NCBI GenBank assembly: GCA_947467345.1
Contig: CANIHD010000004.1
Span: forward strand, 62,001-126,000
Source of the DNA: Alphaproteobacteria bacterium
Lineage (GTDB): Bacteria; Pseudomonadota; Alphaproteobacteria; Micropepsales; Micropepsaceae
Direction of reading: 5' to 3'
DNA: 64,000 nucleotides
A program made the position numbers and the translations under genes. Shown here piece by piece: positions 16,026-24,122 of the stretch (the stretch's first letter is position 1; every line of letters begins with the position of its first letter). Under the pieces are notes generated by a model. That model saw nothing but the letters and a program-made list of their open reading frames with translations. It ran no database searches and was not told the DNA's origin.

Positions 16026-16307
16026 GTGCGCGATCATTTGGCGCCGAAGCCGACTTGGTCGTTCCTCGATCCGTTTCGTAGGTTTGGCGCTTGGCTGGGC
16101 GTTACTGCGGCGAATGCCGGCCGCAACGACGCGTCGGATCCACATGCAACTTACAGAAACTGTCCGAAATGCGGGAAGCGGGATTTTCGCATGAGCGACC
16201 GGCAGAGGGCGCGCCCGGAAATCTATCGCTCACGCGACTTCCTGGTGAAATGGCTGTGCCTTGGCTGCGGCCACCGCGAAACGGCGCATATCGTCGAGCC
16301 GGAATAG
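16026..16307 (+). CDS. Small zinc-ribbon protein, unknown function
   Basis: The 93-residue product has CPKCGKRDF (about 46-54) and CLGCGHRE (about 79-86), a four-cysteine zinc ribbon. The N-terminus (MRDHLAPKPTWSFLDPFRRF) is basic and aromatic with no signal peptide. I prefer GTG 16026 over GTG 16020 because GAAGGAG ends five bases before it. It is convergent with the hybrid kinase gene, with eight bases between ends. I do not recognise a characterised relative. Confidence 0.68.
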   Translation: MRDHLAPKPTWSFLDPFRRFGAWLGVTAANAGRNDASDPHATYRNCPKCGKRDFRMSDRQRARPEIYRSRDFLVKWLCLGCGHRETAHIVEPE

Positions 16308-16315
16308 AGTTCCGC

Positions 16316-18044
16316 TTACGCCGATTCCGAAGCGCGCGGGGCGGTCACGCGTGAAACCACCTGCACCAGATCTTCGAATTTGTAGGGTTTGCGTAAGACC
16401 GGAAAGCTGGCATCCAGCGTTGCGGTGCCGCTGAATCCCGACGTGAGCACAATCGGCGTATTCGGATAGCGCTTATGAAGCTCGCGCGCCAAATCCACGC
16501 CATTCATCGCACCCGGCATGACGATGTCGGAAAAAATGAGGTCGTAGGTGCAGCGTTCCTCGACGGCATTCAGCGCCGCTTGCGCGCTCGCCACCCGTGT
16601 CGGCGTGTATCCCATTTCCCGGAGCATCTCATCGACGGCATTGGCAACTGCGTCGTCATCCTCGACCACGAGCACCGATTTTCCGGCGATATGATTCAAC
16701 AGCGGGTCATTCGCCGCGGCGGCTATCGGCTTCGCGGCGGGTTCGTTCGAGCGTGGCAAAAGAACGATGACGCTGGTGCCTTCATTCGTCACGCTCTCGA
16801 TGCGGATATTGCCGCCGCTTTGCGAAACAATGCCGTAGAATTGGCTGAGGCCCAGCCCAGTGCCTTGGCCAATTTGCTTGGTGGTGAAATAGGGTTCGAA
16901 TACACGGAGCAAAACATCGGCCGGCATGCCCAGCCCAGTGTCGCTCACCCTAATCTCGACGAACTCACCATCGGGGCGTGTTTCATTTTTCGCGCTGACC
17001 GTGAGCACGCCACCTTTCGGCATAGCGTCACGCGCATTGACCGCCAGGTTTAGGATGGCGACTTCAAACTGCGTGGGGTCCGTCTTCACCGGCCACAGAT
17101 CCCGCGCGGTGTTGATGTCGACCAATATATCCGCGCGCAAGGACCGCGCGAGAAGCTCGCGCATACCGCGCAAATGCATGGCCAGATCGATGGCTTCCAG
17201 TTTGAGCGTCTGACGGCGGGCCAATGCCAATAATTGGCGGGTCAGCCCCGCCCCACGTTCAAGGGCTTGGCGCATGGCTTCGACGGTAGCCGCGCGGCGC
17301 ACGGGATCGGAATGGCGTTCCATCAAGCGCAAGCCGCTTTGCACCACCATGAGAAGATTGTTGAAATCATGCGCCACACCGCCGGTCAATTGGCCGATGG
17401 CTTCCATCTTTTGACTCTGCAGCAGCGCTTCTTCGGCGCGTTTGCGTTGCTCGATTTCCTGCTGCAATTGCTGCGCGCGTGCCGCGAGTTCGGAATTGAC
17501 CTGCGAGAGCGCCCCCCTGTGCAAGGCCGAGAACCGTAAGCACCAGCGCCGCCAGCAGAATGAGCACGCCCACGCCCGCATAACGTGAAAAGCGCCGCAG
17601 CGGCGTCTCCGCATCCGTGCGCAAATAGACAGCGCCGAAGACCTGACCGTCTCGATAGACCGGTGTCACGGCGACGATCGACGAATTTTCGAAGTATGGA
17701 GCATGCACGGCGGCAGTGGCAGGCGGCTGCGGCTCGTCGCGCCGGTTATAGGTCGCGATGCGGGCGCCGCGGGAATCATAAACCGCCGCTGCGGACACGC
17801 CGGGATTTGCGCTGAGCGCCTGCAGATATTGCGCCGCGCTTCCATTGTCCGAGAACATCAATGCGGGCGCCACGCTCGCTGAAATGATCTGCGCCTGAAC
17901 ACCGATTTCGCGGGCTTTTTGGTCGTTATACGTGCGCTCATTGAAAGCGACCATGACAAGGCCGAGCAGCATCAGCGCAATGGCCGCTATCATCGCGATG
18001 GCGCGCCCGGATCCTAGCAGTGCGGTTGTCCATAAAGGCGTCAT
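16316..18044 (-). pseudogene. CHASE8 hybrid histidine kinase, frameshifted in a C6/G6 run
   Basis: One gene is split into two frames at the homopolymer 17511-17516. Reading five instead of six G residues joins them into a 575-residue protein. N-terminal part: membrane helix (about 12-34), CHASE8-like periplasmic domain (EIGVQAQIISASVAPALMFS and following), second helix (about 155-180). C-terminal part: coiled coil, HisKA H-box GQLTGGVAHDFNNLL, N-box NLAVNARDAM, DTGLGM, GTGLGLSQFYG, then a receiver domain (VLVVEDDDAV, phosphoacceptor in FSDIVMPGAMNG). It overlaps yfiR by four bases and so belongs to the TonB receptor-YfiR unit. Sequencing error or phase variation are both possible. Confidence 0.85.
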
Positions 18045-18583
18045 GACGCCGTCCGCCGCCGCACCGAGAGCGCCAGGCTCAGCAATCTCGGATCAATGAG
18101 AAGACGGCTCTCCGCCGCGCGCGCATCGTCGATATGAAAGCGCACGCGATCATCAACAGTAACGAAGTGAACAATGCCGCGCGTGACGCTATTGCCCAGC
18201 GCGCCGTCGGTCACCGTCAGGATCGGCGCCCCATGGGTCGCTTTCAGCACCGCGTCCGCGCGGTCTCCCACAGCGTAGACAGCGTGACACTCAGTGACTG
18301 CCTCAAGTTCTGAAATTCGGCGGATTTCAAATGCTCGTCCGGCGACACGTTGTCCTGTCGTCGTTCGCGTCAGAACATCCGCAAATGGCGCTGCGCCAAG
18401 AACGCATATCCGGATGGGCGCCTGCGCATCGGCGAACACCCCCTCCGGCCAAGAGACAAACGAGACGAAGCGATAGAGGAACGTCGCCTTGACTTGATCT
18501 TCCGAGGTTTGCGCGCGCGACTGCGAAGCTGCAGCAGCAAAAGCTGACAGCATCACCGCAAGAATGACGCGCTTGAATCGCAC
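18041..18583 (-). CDS. YfiR-family periplasmic protein (DUF4154)
   Basis: The 180-residue product has a signal peptide (RFKRVILAVMLSAFAAAA, cleavage after SRAQ) and the family opening EDQVKATFLYRFVSFVSWPE. YfiR restrains the YfiN diguanylate cyclase in Pseudomonas; members also occur between TonB receptors and CHASE8 sensors, as here. I start at GTG 18583 because GGAGGT lies 6 nt upstream, inside the end of the receptor gene. Its stop overlaps the kinase start by four bases, which implies translational coupling. It probably relays a periplasmic signal to the kinase's sensor domain. Confidence 0.87.
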   Translation of the reverse strand: MRFKRVILAVMLSAFAAAASQSRAQTSEDQVKATFLYRFVSFVSWPEGVFADAQAPIRICVLGAAPFADVLTRTTTGQRVAGRAFEIRRISELEAVTECHAVYAVGDRADAVLKATHGAPILTVTDGALGNSVTRGIVHFVTVDDRVRFHIDDARAAESRLLIDPRLLSLALSVRRRTAS

Positions 18584-18584
18584 G

Positions 18585-20489
18585 CTATGACCTCCAGCGG
18601 GCACTTAAGAAAAACGAGCGCGATGAAGGGCGCGGTGGCAAGGATGGATTGATGAATTCGAGATGCTTGCCATCAAGATTGTAACCGGAGACCGACAGCT
18701 CCAGCTGATCCGACAATCGATAGCCGAGCCGGGCGTCCACCGCGACATAAGACGGGATCTGCGGGCTTGGCAGTTCATCGACATAGCGCATGGAAAGATC
18801 GAGCGTTGTACGCTCTCCCACATCCATCAACGAGCGCAGCCTGCCCTGCACGCCGGGATCGTTGCCGGCAAAGCCCACGCCCGTGATGTCCGCGCTGTCG
18901 GCGTCGAGCTTAAGATCCTTATGCAGCAGAGACACACCGGCGTTCAGCCGCCACCAATTGGTGAGCGCGTAGCTGCCCCAGGCCTCCATGCCGTATGTTT
19001 CGCCGTGCATGCCGTTGCGCACTTCAAGCGGAAACACGGCGGGGCCAGTTGCTTCCACCGTGCGCAGATCGTCATAGACATTGAAATAGGTGGACACGGA
19101 ATACCAAAAGCGGGCGCTCGGCTGCGCGCGATAGCCGAGCTCGTAGGCGACCAGTTTTTCCGAGGTGAAATCCGGCCCGCCGGTGAGAATACCTGTATTG
19201 ACCAGTTCCGTATCGACCCGCGACGGCGTGCGCACGGCGCGCGAAATCGCGCCCCACACCAGCGCGTTGGCGCTTGCTCTCCATGCCAGGCGTGCGGATG
19301 GCAAATATTCCAACCCGGAATAGGAATTGTCTTCCAGCTTCAGCCCGGCGATCAGCGAGAGCGTTGGCGTAAGCGCCAAAGTGTCTTGGGCGAAAGCGTA
19401 ATAGGTGTGGAGTGTTTTTCGCGCCGGGTCGAGGAATGACGTTCCCGGTCCCGGCTTGAATGTGTCGCGCGTCATGCGCGCGCCGGCACCCAACACCACG
19501 TCATGCGCAGGCACGGGCGAAATATTGAATTGAGCGTCTATAGCCCCGGCGTCGACATCTGCTGAGATGCCGCTCGAAAGACTCCGCCGCGTGCGATCGA
19601 GATAGGTTTGAACTTGCACGTCGGCATCGTTGGAAAACCGCCTGCTCCAGCGCCCGAGCACATTCGCGCCGCTGATCGTCGTGTCGGAGTTTTGTCCGGC
19701 GAGCTTGTCCGATTCACCGCCATAGATGTCGCCCTGCAGCGTCAGCGTATCTTGTGCGTCGCCCCAGTCCGCGCGGAATCCGCCTTGTATGTTACGCCAC
19801 TCATTGGGCTCGTTGACGGCGCGGCGAAGGCCCAGACCATAGACCCGAAACGCGCCTGAATCGCCGAAGCGGGCGCCGTAGCGAAGCGCAAGCGCTTGAG
19901 ACTGGTCACTCAATCCGCCGGTCGCGAGCACGCCGGTGGTTTCATGCGCATCGCGCGAAACGATGTTGATCACGCCGTTGACAGCGTTCGATCCCCACAG
20001 CGTGCCGCCGGGGCCGCTGACGACTTCAATGCGGTCGAGATCTTCTATGAGCGCGTTCTGTTCATCCCAAAACACGCCGGAATAAAGCGGGGTGTAAACC
20101 ACACGCCCATCCATCAAAACGAGCAGCTTATTGGCCGTGCCATTCGATTGATTGAAGCCGCGCGCCGAGATGCCGTAGCTCGCCGCGTCCAACCGCGCGA
20201 TTTGAAGATTGGGTGCCAGCCGCAAGGCGCCGGGAATGCTGCGCGCACCGGCGCGCAACATATCGTCGGCGGTGATCACGTAGATCGCGGCCGGGGCTTC
20301 GCCGACCGATTGGGCGCTGCGCGACACCGAGGTCACTTGCACGTCGCTCAGCTGTTCAAGGGAAAGGTCTGTTAGCCCGACGGCCGGTTGCTGGCTAACC
20401 GCCTCCTGCGACCGGGCGGACAAGGAAAACACGGCGGTGCAAATGAATGCCGAGGCGGCAATCAGCCCACGCCGTTTCGCCAAATACAT
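18585..20489 (-). CDS. TonB-dependent outer-membrane receptor linked to YfiR and a sensor kinase
   Basis: The 634-residue protein has a signal peptide (MYLAKRRGLIAASAFICTAV, cleavage near ARSQ), a plug domain (LEQLSDVQVTSVSRSAQSVG, RGFNQSNGTANKLLVLMDGR, IEVVSGPGGTLWGSNAVNGV) and a 22-strand-type barrel ending in SARWRS with aromatic-rich terminal strands. The LSLEQLSDVQVTSVS opening is typical of receptors encoded with YfiR and sensor kinases or cyclases. It may be a substrate receptor or an outer-membrane signal input. I start at ATG 20489; an upstream TTG is possible. The gap to yfiR is one base. Confidence 0.88.
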   Translation of the reverse strand: MYLAKRRGLIAASAFICTAVFSLSARSQEAVSQQPAVGLTDLSLEQLSDVQVTSVSRSAQSVGEAPAAIYVITADDMLRAGARSIPGALRLAPNLQIARLDAASYGISARGFNQSNGTANKLLVLMDGRVVYTPLYSGVFWDEQNALIEDLDRIEVVSGPGGTLWGSNAVNGVINIVSRDAHETTGVLATGGLSDQSQALALRYGARFGDSGAFRVYGLGLRRAVNEPNEWRNIQGGFRADWGDAQDTLTLQGDIYGGESDKLAGQNSDTTISGANVLGRWSRRFSNDADVQVQTYLDRTRRSLSSGISADVDAGAIDAQFNISPVPAHDVVLGAGARMTRDTFKPGPGTSFLDPARKTLHTYYAFAQDTLALTPTLSLIAGLKLEDNSYSGLEYLPSARLAWRASANALVWGAISRAVRTPSRVDTELVNTGILTGGPDFTSEKLVAYELGYRAQPSARFWYSVSTYFNVYDDLRTVEATGPAVFPLEVRNGMHGETYGMEAWGSYALTNWWRLNAGVSLLHKDLKLDADSADITGVGFAGNDPGVQGRLRSLMDVGERTTLDLSMRYVDELPSPQIPSYVAVDARLGYRLSDQLELSVSGYNLDGKHLEFINPSLPPRPSSRSFFLSARWRS

Positions 20490-20733
20490 AGGCCCGCCCC
20501 GCAACAACCGCCAAATCCGAACGCGCGATTTTAGAAAAGGTTCCCAGGAGGACCGGAAAAGCTTCAGCGCGCGTACCAGAGCCGGATAATTACCGTTCGG
20601 GGCTCTTTTAGCCTAACGCAATCAACCAATTAAGGGACGCGGACGGGAGACGCCCCCCCCCGTGTGAAGGGAGTGCTCTTTTAGGCCGATACCGAAAACC
20701 ACTTGAACGCGAGGTCTCGCGTGCGGAAACAAG

Positions 20734-20808
20734 TGGTGGGCGCGACAGGGATCGAACCTGTGACCCCTACCATGTCAAGGTAGTGCTCTCCCGCTGAGCT
20801 ACGCGCCC
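20734..20808 (-). tRNA. tRNA-Val (anticodon GAC)
   Basis: The 5' strand GGGCGCG pairs with CGCGCCC. The D-arm is AGCTCAGCGGGAGAGC, and the anticodon arm CTACC-TTGACAT-GGTAG carries anticodon GAC. The T-arm GGGGTCACAGGTTCGATCCC contains GTTCGATC, with a typical variable loop, and CCA is encoded at 20734-20736. Confidence 0.97.
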
Positions 20809-20878
20809 GGTCAAGGTTCTATAGCCGTGCCCGAACCGGGCTGGCAAGGCTGGTCCCGCCCCTAAGGCCGCCCGTTAA

Positions 20879-21379
20879 TTATTGTCCGAGGACGGTCGTC
20901 GTGGCGCCGGGCAACACGGCGGCAATAGCCGCCTTGGCGCAATCGTCTCCGCCGCCGCCCCCGATTCCCATGCCGCCCACCACCACGCCGCCAACGACGA
21001 TGGGGACGGCGCCGCGCTGTGGAAAATCGCCTATCCAAACTGGCGCCACGTTCTGTTCGCCGAGCACGCGCGCGTTCAGCTCTTCGGTAGAGCGCCACCA
21101 GCGCACGGCGGTCTTGGCTTTCAGGATGGCGGACTCGCCGGCAATCACATTGGTACCGGACATCGTGTGGTAGTCGATCAGATTGCCATAGGGATCGACG
21201 ACGGCGATTCCGACGGCCTGATTGTTCCGCTGCGCGTAGGCCAAACAGGAATCGACCAATGCGCGAGCGCCCGTGCTGGTGATGGTCTTTTGCTCGCCTA
21301 GCGCGCCTTCAGCAGCGCGCAATGGCTGCGCTGCAACCGCCGCGCACGCTGCGGCGAATACGAGAATGCGCGCCCTCAA
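20879..21379 (-). CDS. GlcG/HbpS-family heme-binding-type protein, exported (copy 1)
   Basis: The 166-residue protein has a signal peptide (MRARILVFAAACAAVAAQPL, cleavage near RAAE) and the GlcG/HbpS fold: AVGIAVVDPYGNLIDYHTM, LKAKTAVRWWRST, GDFPQRGAVPIVVGG and a Gly-rich VGGMGIGGGG loop. Members bind heme or cobalamin-like cofactors or accompany oxidoreductases. The TTG start overlaps the stop codon of the preceding copy by four bases, so the two are translationally coupled. Confidence 0.82.
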   Translation of the reverse strand: MRARILVFAAACAAVAAQPLRAAEGALGEQKTITSTGARALVDSCLAYAQRNNQAVGIAVVDPYGNLIDYHTMSGTNVIAGESAILKAKTAVRWWRSTEELNARVLGEQNVAPVWIGDFPQRGAVPIVVGGVVVGGMGIGGGGGDDCAKAAIAAVLPGATTTVLGQ

Positions 21380-21864
21380 GGAATCGCCGCGCGGCCGACG
21401 ACGCTTTCAATGGCCGCCTTGGCACAGGCATCGCCATCGGCGCTGGATACGCCCATGGCGCCGGCCACCTGCCCGCCCGCCATGATCGGCACGCCGCCCG
21501 CCATGGGAAAATCGCCGATCCAGAGCGGCGCCAGGTTTTCGCCGGAGGCCACGGTTTTGTTCACGTCAATGGTCGCCCGCCGCCAGCGCAAAGCCGTCTT
21601 GGCTTTCAGGGGCGCGGTGGCAATGGCGCTTTCGGTTGCGCCCTCCATGGCGTGGAATTCCAGCATGTTGCCCGACGCGTCATAGACCACCATGGCGAGA
21701 GCCAGGTTCTTGCCTTCGGCCCAGGTGGAGCAAACATCCACCATCCGCCGCGCGGCAGCGCTGCTGACGGTCTTTATGTCTTTGATCATCGGCGGCGCAC
21801 CGGCCGCCAAGGCCATGCTCGCGCTGCACACGAACATGAGCGTAAAAGCTGCAATACGGATCAT
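21376..21864 (-). CDS. GlcG/HbpS-family protein, exported (copy 2)
   Basis: The 162-residue protein starts MIRIAAFTLMFVCSASMALA (signal peptide, cleavage near LAAG). Motifs are LALAMVVYDASGNMLEFHAM, LKAKTALRWRRAT, GDFPMAGGVPIMAGGQVAG and GDACAKAAIE, in the same order as copy 1, so the pair arose by duplication. I start at 21864, where GGGGAGGATATC precedes the ATG; a longer frame upstream lacks a ribosome site. It shares a divergent promoter region (21865-22020) with copy 3. Confidence 0.84.
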   Translation of the reverse strand: MIRIAAFTLMFVCSASMALAAGAPPMIKDIKTVSSAAARRMVDVCSTWAEGKNLALAMVVYDASGNMLEFHAMEGATESAIATAPLKAKTALRWRRATIDVNKTVASGENLAPLWIGDFPMAGGVPIMAGGQVAGAMGVSSADGDACAKAAIESVVGRAAIP

Positions 21865-22020
21865 GATATCCTCCCCAGTCGCGGCGACGGTCGCGCCGCT
21901 ATCGACGACAGCTTCGCGCCCCTTCTCACAAGCAGCAAGACCCCGCCTGGGACACTCCAAAAGCCTCTGGCTTAGGACGCGAAAAGCGATGAAAATGATC
22001 TCAAACAAGGGAGGACGGGG

Positions 22021-22506
22021 ATGCAACGGACAATAGGCTTTGCCGTAATAGCGGCATTGGGAATAGCGAGCGCGGCCGACGCGCAGGTTCTAACCCGGCG
22101 GGACGTATCGCTGGCCATGGCAGAAAGGGCCGGCAAGGCGTCCATGGCGGCATGCAACGCCAAGGGCTTCAGCACCTCGGTGGTGGTGGTGGACCGCGCG
22201 GGCCAAACCATTCTGATGATGCGCGGCGACGGCGGCACGGCGCAGCAGCCCGAAATGGCGCGGCGCAAGGCCTATACGGCGCGCATGTTCCGGCGCACCA
22301 CGGTGGATTGGGCGAAGCGCACGCTGGATGATCCTGTGACCTATCCGCAGCGCGACCTCGAAGACGTCATCGCGCTCTCGGGCGGCGTGCCGATCAATAT
22401 GGGCGACGACACGATCGGGGGCATCGGCAGCGCGGGCTCTACCCAGGTGCAGGACGATCTGTGCGCCCAAGCCGGCCTCGCCGCGATCGCCGATCAGTTG
22501 CGCTGA
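22021..22506 (+). CDS. GlcG/HbpS-family protein, exported (copy 3, divergent sequence)
   Basis: The 161-residue protein has a signal peptide (MQRTIGFAVIAALGIASAAD) and FSTSVVVVDRAGQTILMMRG, QPEMARRKAYTARMF, ALSGGVPINMGDDTIGGIG and QVQDDLCAQAGLAAI. It is more distant from the other two copies. GGAGG stands before the ATG. The GMC oxidoreductase gene follows after 11 bases, so the two form an operon; a small cofactor-binding or chaperone-like partner for that flavoenzyme is plausible. Confidence 0.82.
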   Translation: MQRTIGFAVIAALGIASAADAQVLTRRDVSLAMAERAGKASMAACNAKGFSTSVVVVDRAGQTILMMRGDGGTAQQPEMARRKAYTARMFRRTTVDWAKRTLDDPVTYPQRDLEDVIALSGGVPINMGDDTIGGIGSAGSTQVQDDLCAQAGLAAIADQLR

Positions 22507-22517
22507 AATAGCGGCCT

Positions 22518-24122
22518 ATGAGGGCGCGCGCGTCCGGCTATGATTACATCATCGTCGGCGCGGGCTCCTCGGGCTGCGTGCTGGCCAATCGCCTCAGCGA
22601 AGATGCAAACGCGTGCGTGCTGCTTCTGGAAGCGGGCGGGCGCGACATACATCCTTATATTCATGTGCCGCTCGGCCTCGGCGGCATGCATAGAAAACGC
22701 ATGTTCGATTGGGGTTACGAGAGCGAGCCCGAGCCGGAGCTGAACAATCGCCGAATCGAGGCGGCGCGCGGCAAGGTGCTGGGCGGCTCGTCGTCCATCA
22801 ATGTCATGGCGTTCACGCGCGGACATGCGGGCGATTACGATCGCTGGGCCAATGAACGCGGCGCCGCCGGCTGGGCATATCGCGATGTGCTTCCCTATTT
22901 CAAACGCATCGAAACATGGGAGGACGGGGAGAGCGAATATCGCGGCGGCTCCGGACCGATGGGCGTGGAATGGGCGAAGACGAAAGACCCGCTGTTCGAT
23001 GCGTGGCGCGAGGCCGGCAAGGCGGCGGGATTTCCCACGACCGACGATTACAACGGCGCCAGTGCCGAAGGCTTCGGGCGCGGGCAATATTCCATTCATC
23101 ACGGACACCGCGCCTCGTCATCCAACGCCTATCTGAAACCGATACGGCACCGCGCCAATCTGACGATTGCGACGAACGCGTATGCAACGCGTGTTCTTTT
23201 CACAGGAAGCCGCGCTACTGCCGTCGAATATCGGCGTGGAGGCGAAACAGTCACCGCGACAGCGGACAAGGAAATTCTTCTCGCCGGCGGCACGTACAAC
23301 ACACCGCAATTGCTGATGCTGTCAGGCATCGGCCCCGCGGAGGATTTGCGCCGACTCGGCGTCGCTGCGGTTGCCGACCTTCCGGTAGGAAAAAATCTGC
23401 AAGAGCATGTCGCCGCGCAAATGTGGTTCGCGCGCAAAACACCGGGGCCCTTCCGCGATGTGATGCGTTTCGATCGCATGGCGCTTGCCATGCCACTTGC
23501 GTATTTTTTCGGCATCGGCGCCGCCACTGTCGTACCCGGCGGGCTGCACGCCTTCGTCAAAACTGAACCTGCGCTTGCCGTGCCCGACATCGAATTCATG
23601 TTTCGCGGCGCGCCGGCGGGCGTGCATTTGTGGTTTCCATTTTTGAAGCCTTCTTATGCGGACGGATTCGGATTGCGGCCTGCGCTGCTTCATCCCGAAA
23701 GCCGAGGCGTTGTGAAACTGCACTCGGCAGATCCGGCGGCGCCGCCACGCATATTCCTGAATTTGCTTTCGCACCCAAGCGATTTGCCGCGCCTGCGCGA
23801 AGGTTTTTTCCGCGCCCGCGAGATTGCCTATCAGAAAGCGATCGACCCATTCCGCGGTAAGGAATTGGCGCCGGGGGACGACGTCAAAAATTCAGCGCAG
23901 GTCGATGCCTGGATTCGCAAAGTCGCCAACACCGCGCATCACCCGGTCGGCACCTGCGCCATAGGCAGCGTGCTTGATTCCGATTTGCGCGTGTGGGGGT
24001 TCGAGAATTTGCGCGTGGTGGACGCGTCCGCCATGCCGGATATTGTTTCCGGCCACACCAACGCGTGTGTTCTCATGATCGCCGAAAAAGCCGCCGACAT
24101 GATCCGCGGGCGGGCAGCTTAA
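22518..24122 (+). CDS. GMC-family FAD-dependent oxidoreductase (choline/alcohol dehydrogenase-like)
   Basis: The 534-residue enzyme has the FAD dinucleotide motif DYIIVGAGSSGCVLANRLSE (about 9-28), GMC signature 1 RGKVLGGSSSINVMAFTRG (about 84-102), signature 2 GTYNTPQLLMLSGIGP and the C-terminal catalytic His region NTAHHPVGTCAIGS and VSGHTNACVLMIAEKAA. It has no signal peptide, so it is cytosolic or carried. Choline, glucose or a long-chain alcohol could be the substrate. Its stop overlaps that of the convergent neighbour by four bases. Confidence 0.92.
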   Translation: MRARASGYDYIIVGAGSSGCVLANRLSEDANACVLLLEAGGRDIHPYIHVPLGLGGMHRKRMFDWGYESEPEPELNNRRIEAARGKVLGGSSSINVMAFTRGHAGDYDRWANERGAAGWAYRDVLPYFKRIETWEDGESEYRGGSGPMGVEWAKTKDPLFDAWREAGKAAGFPTTDDYNGASAEGFGRGQYSIHHGHRASSSNAYLKPIRHRANLTIATNAYATRVLFTGSRATAVEYRRGGETVTATADKEILLAGGTYNTPQLLMLSGIGPAEDLRRLGVAAVADLPVGKNLQEHVAAQMWFARKTPGPFRDVMRFDRMALAMPLAYFFGIGAATVVPGGLHAFVKTEPALAVPDIEFMFRGAPAGVHLWFPFLKPSYADGFGLRPALLHPESRGVVKLHSADPAAPPRIFLNLLSHPSDLPRLREGFFRAREIAYQKAIDPFRGKELAPGDDVKNSAQVDAWIRKVANTAHHPVGTCAIGSVLDSDLRVWGFENLRVVDASAMPDIVSGHTNACVLMIAEKAADMIRGRAA

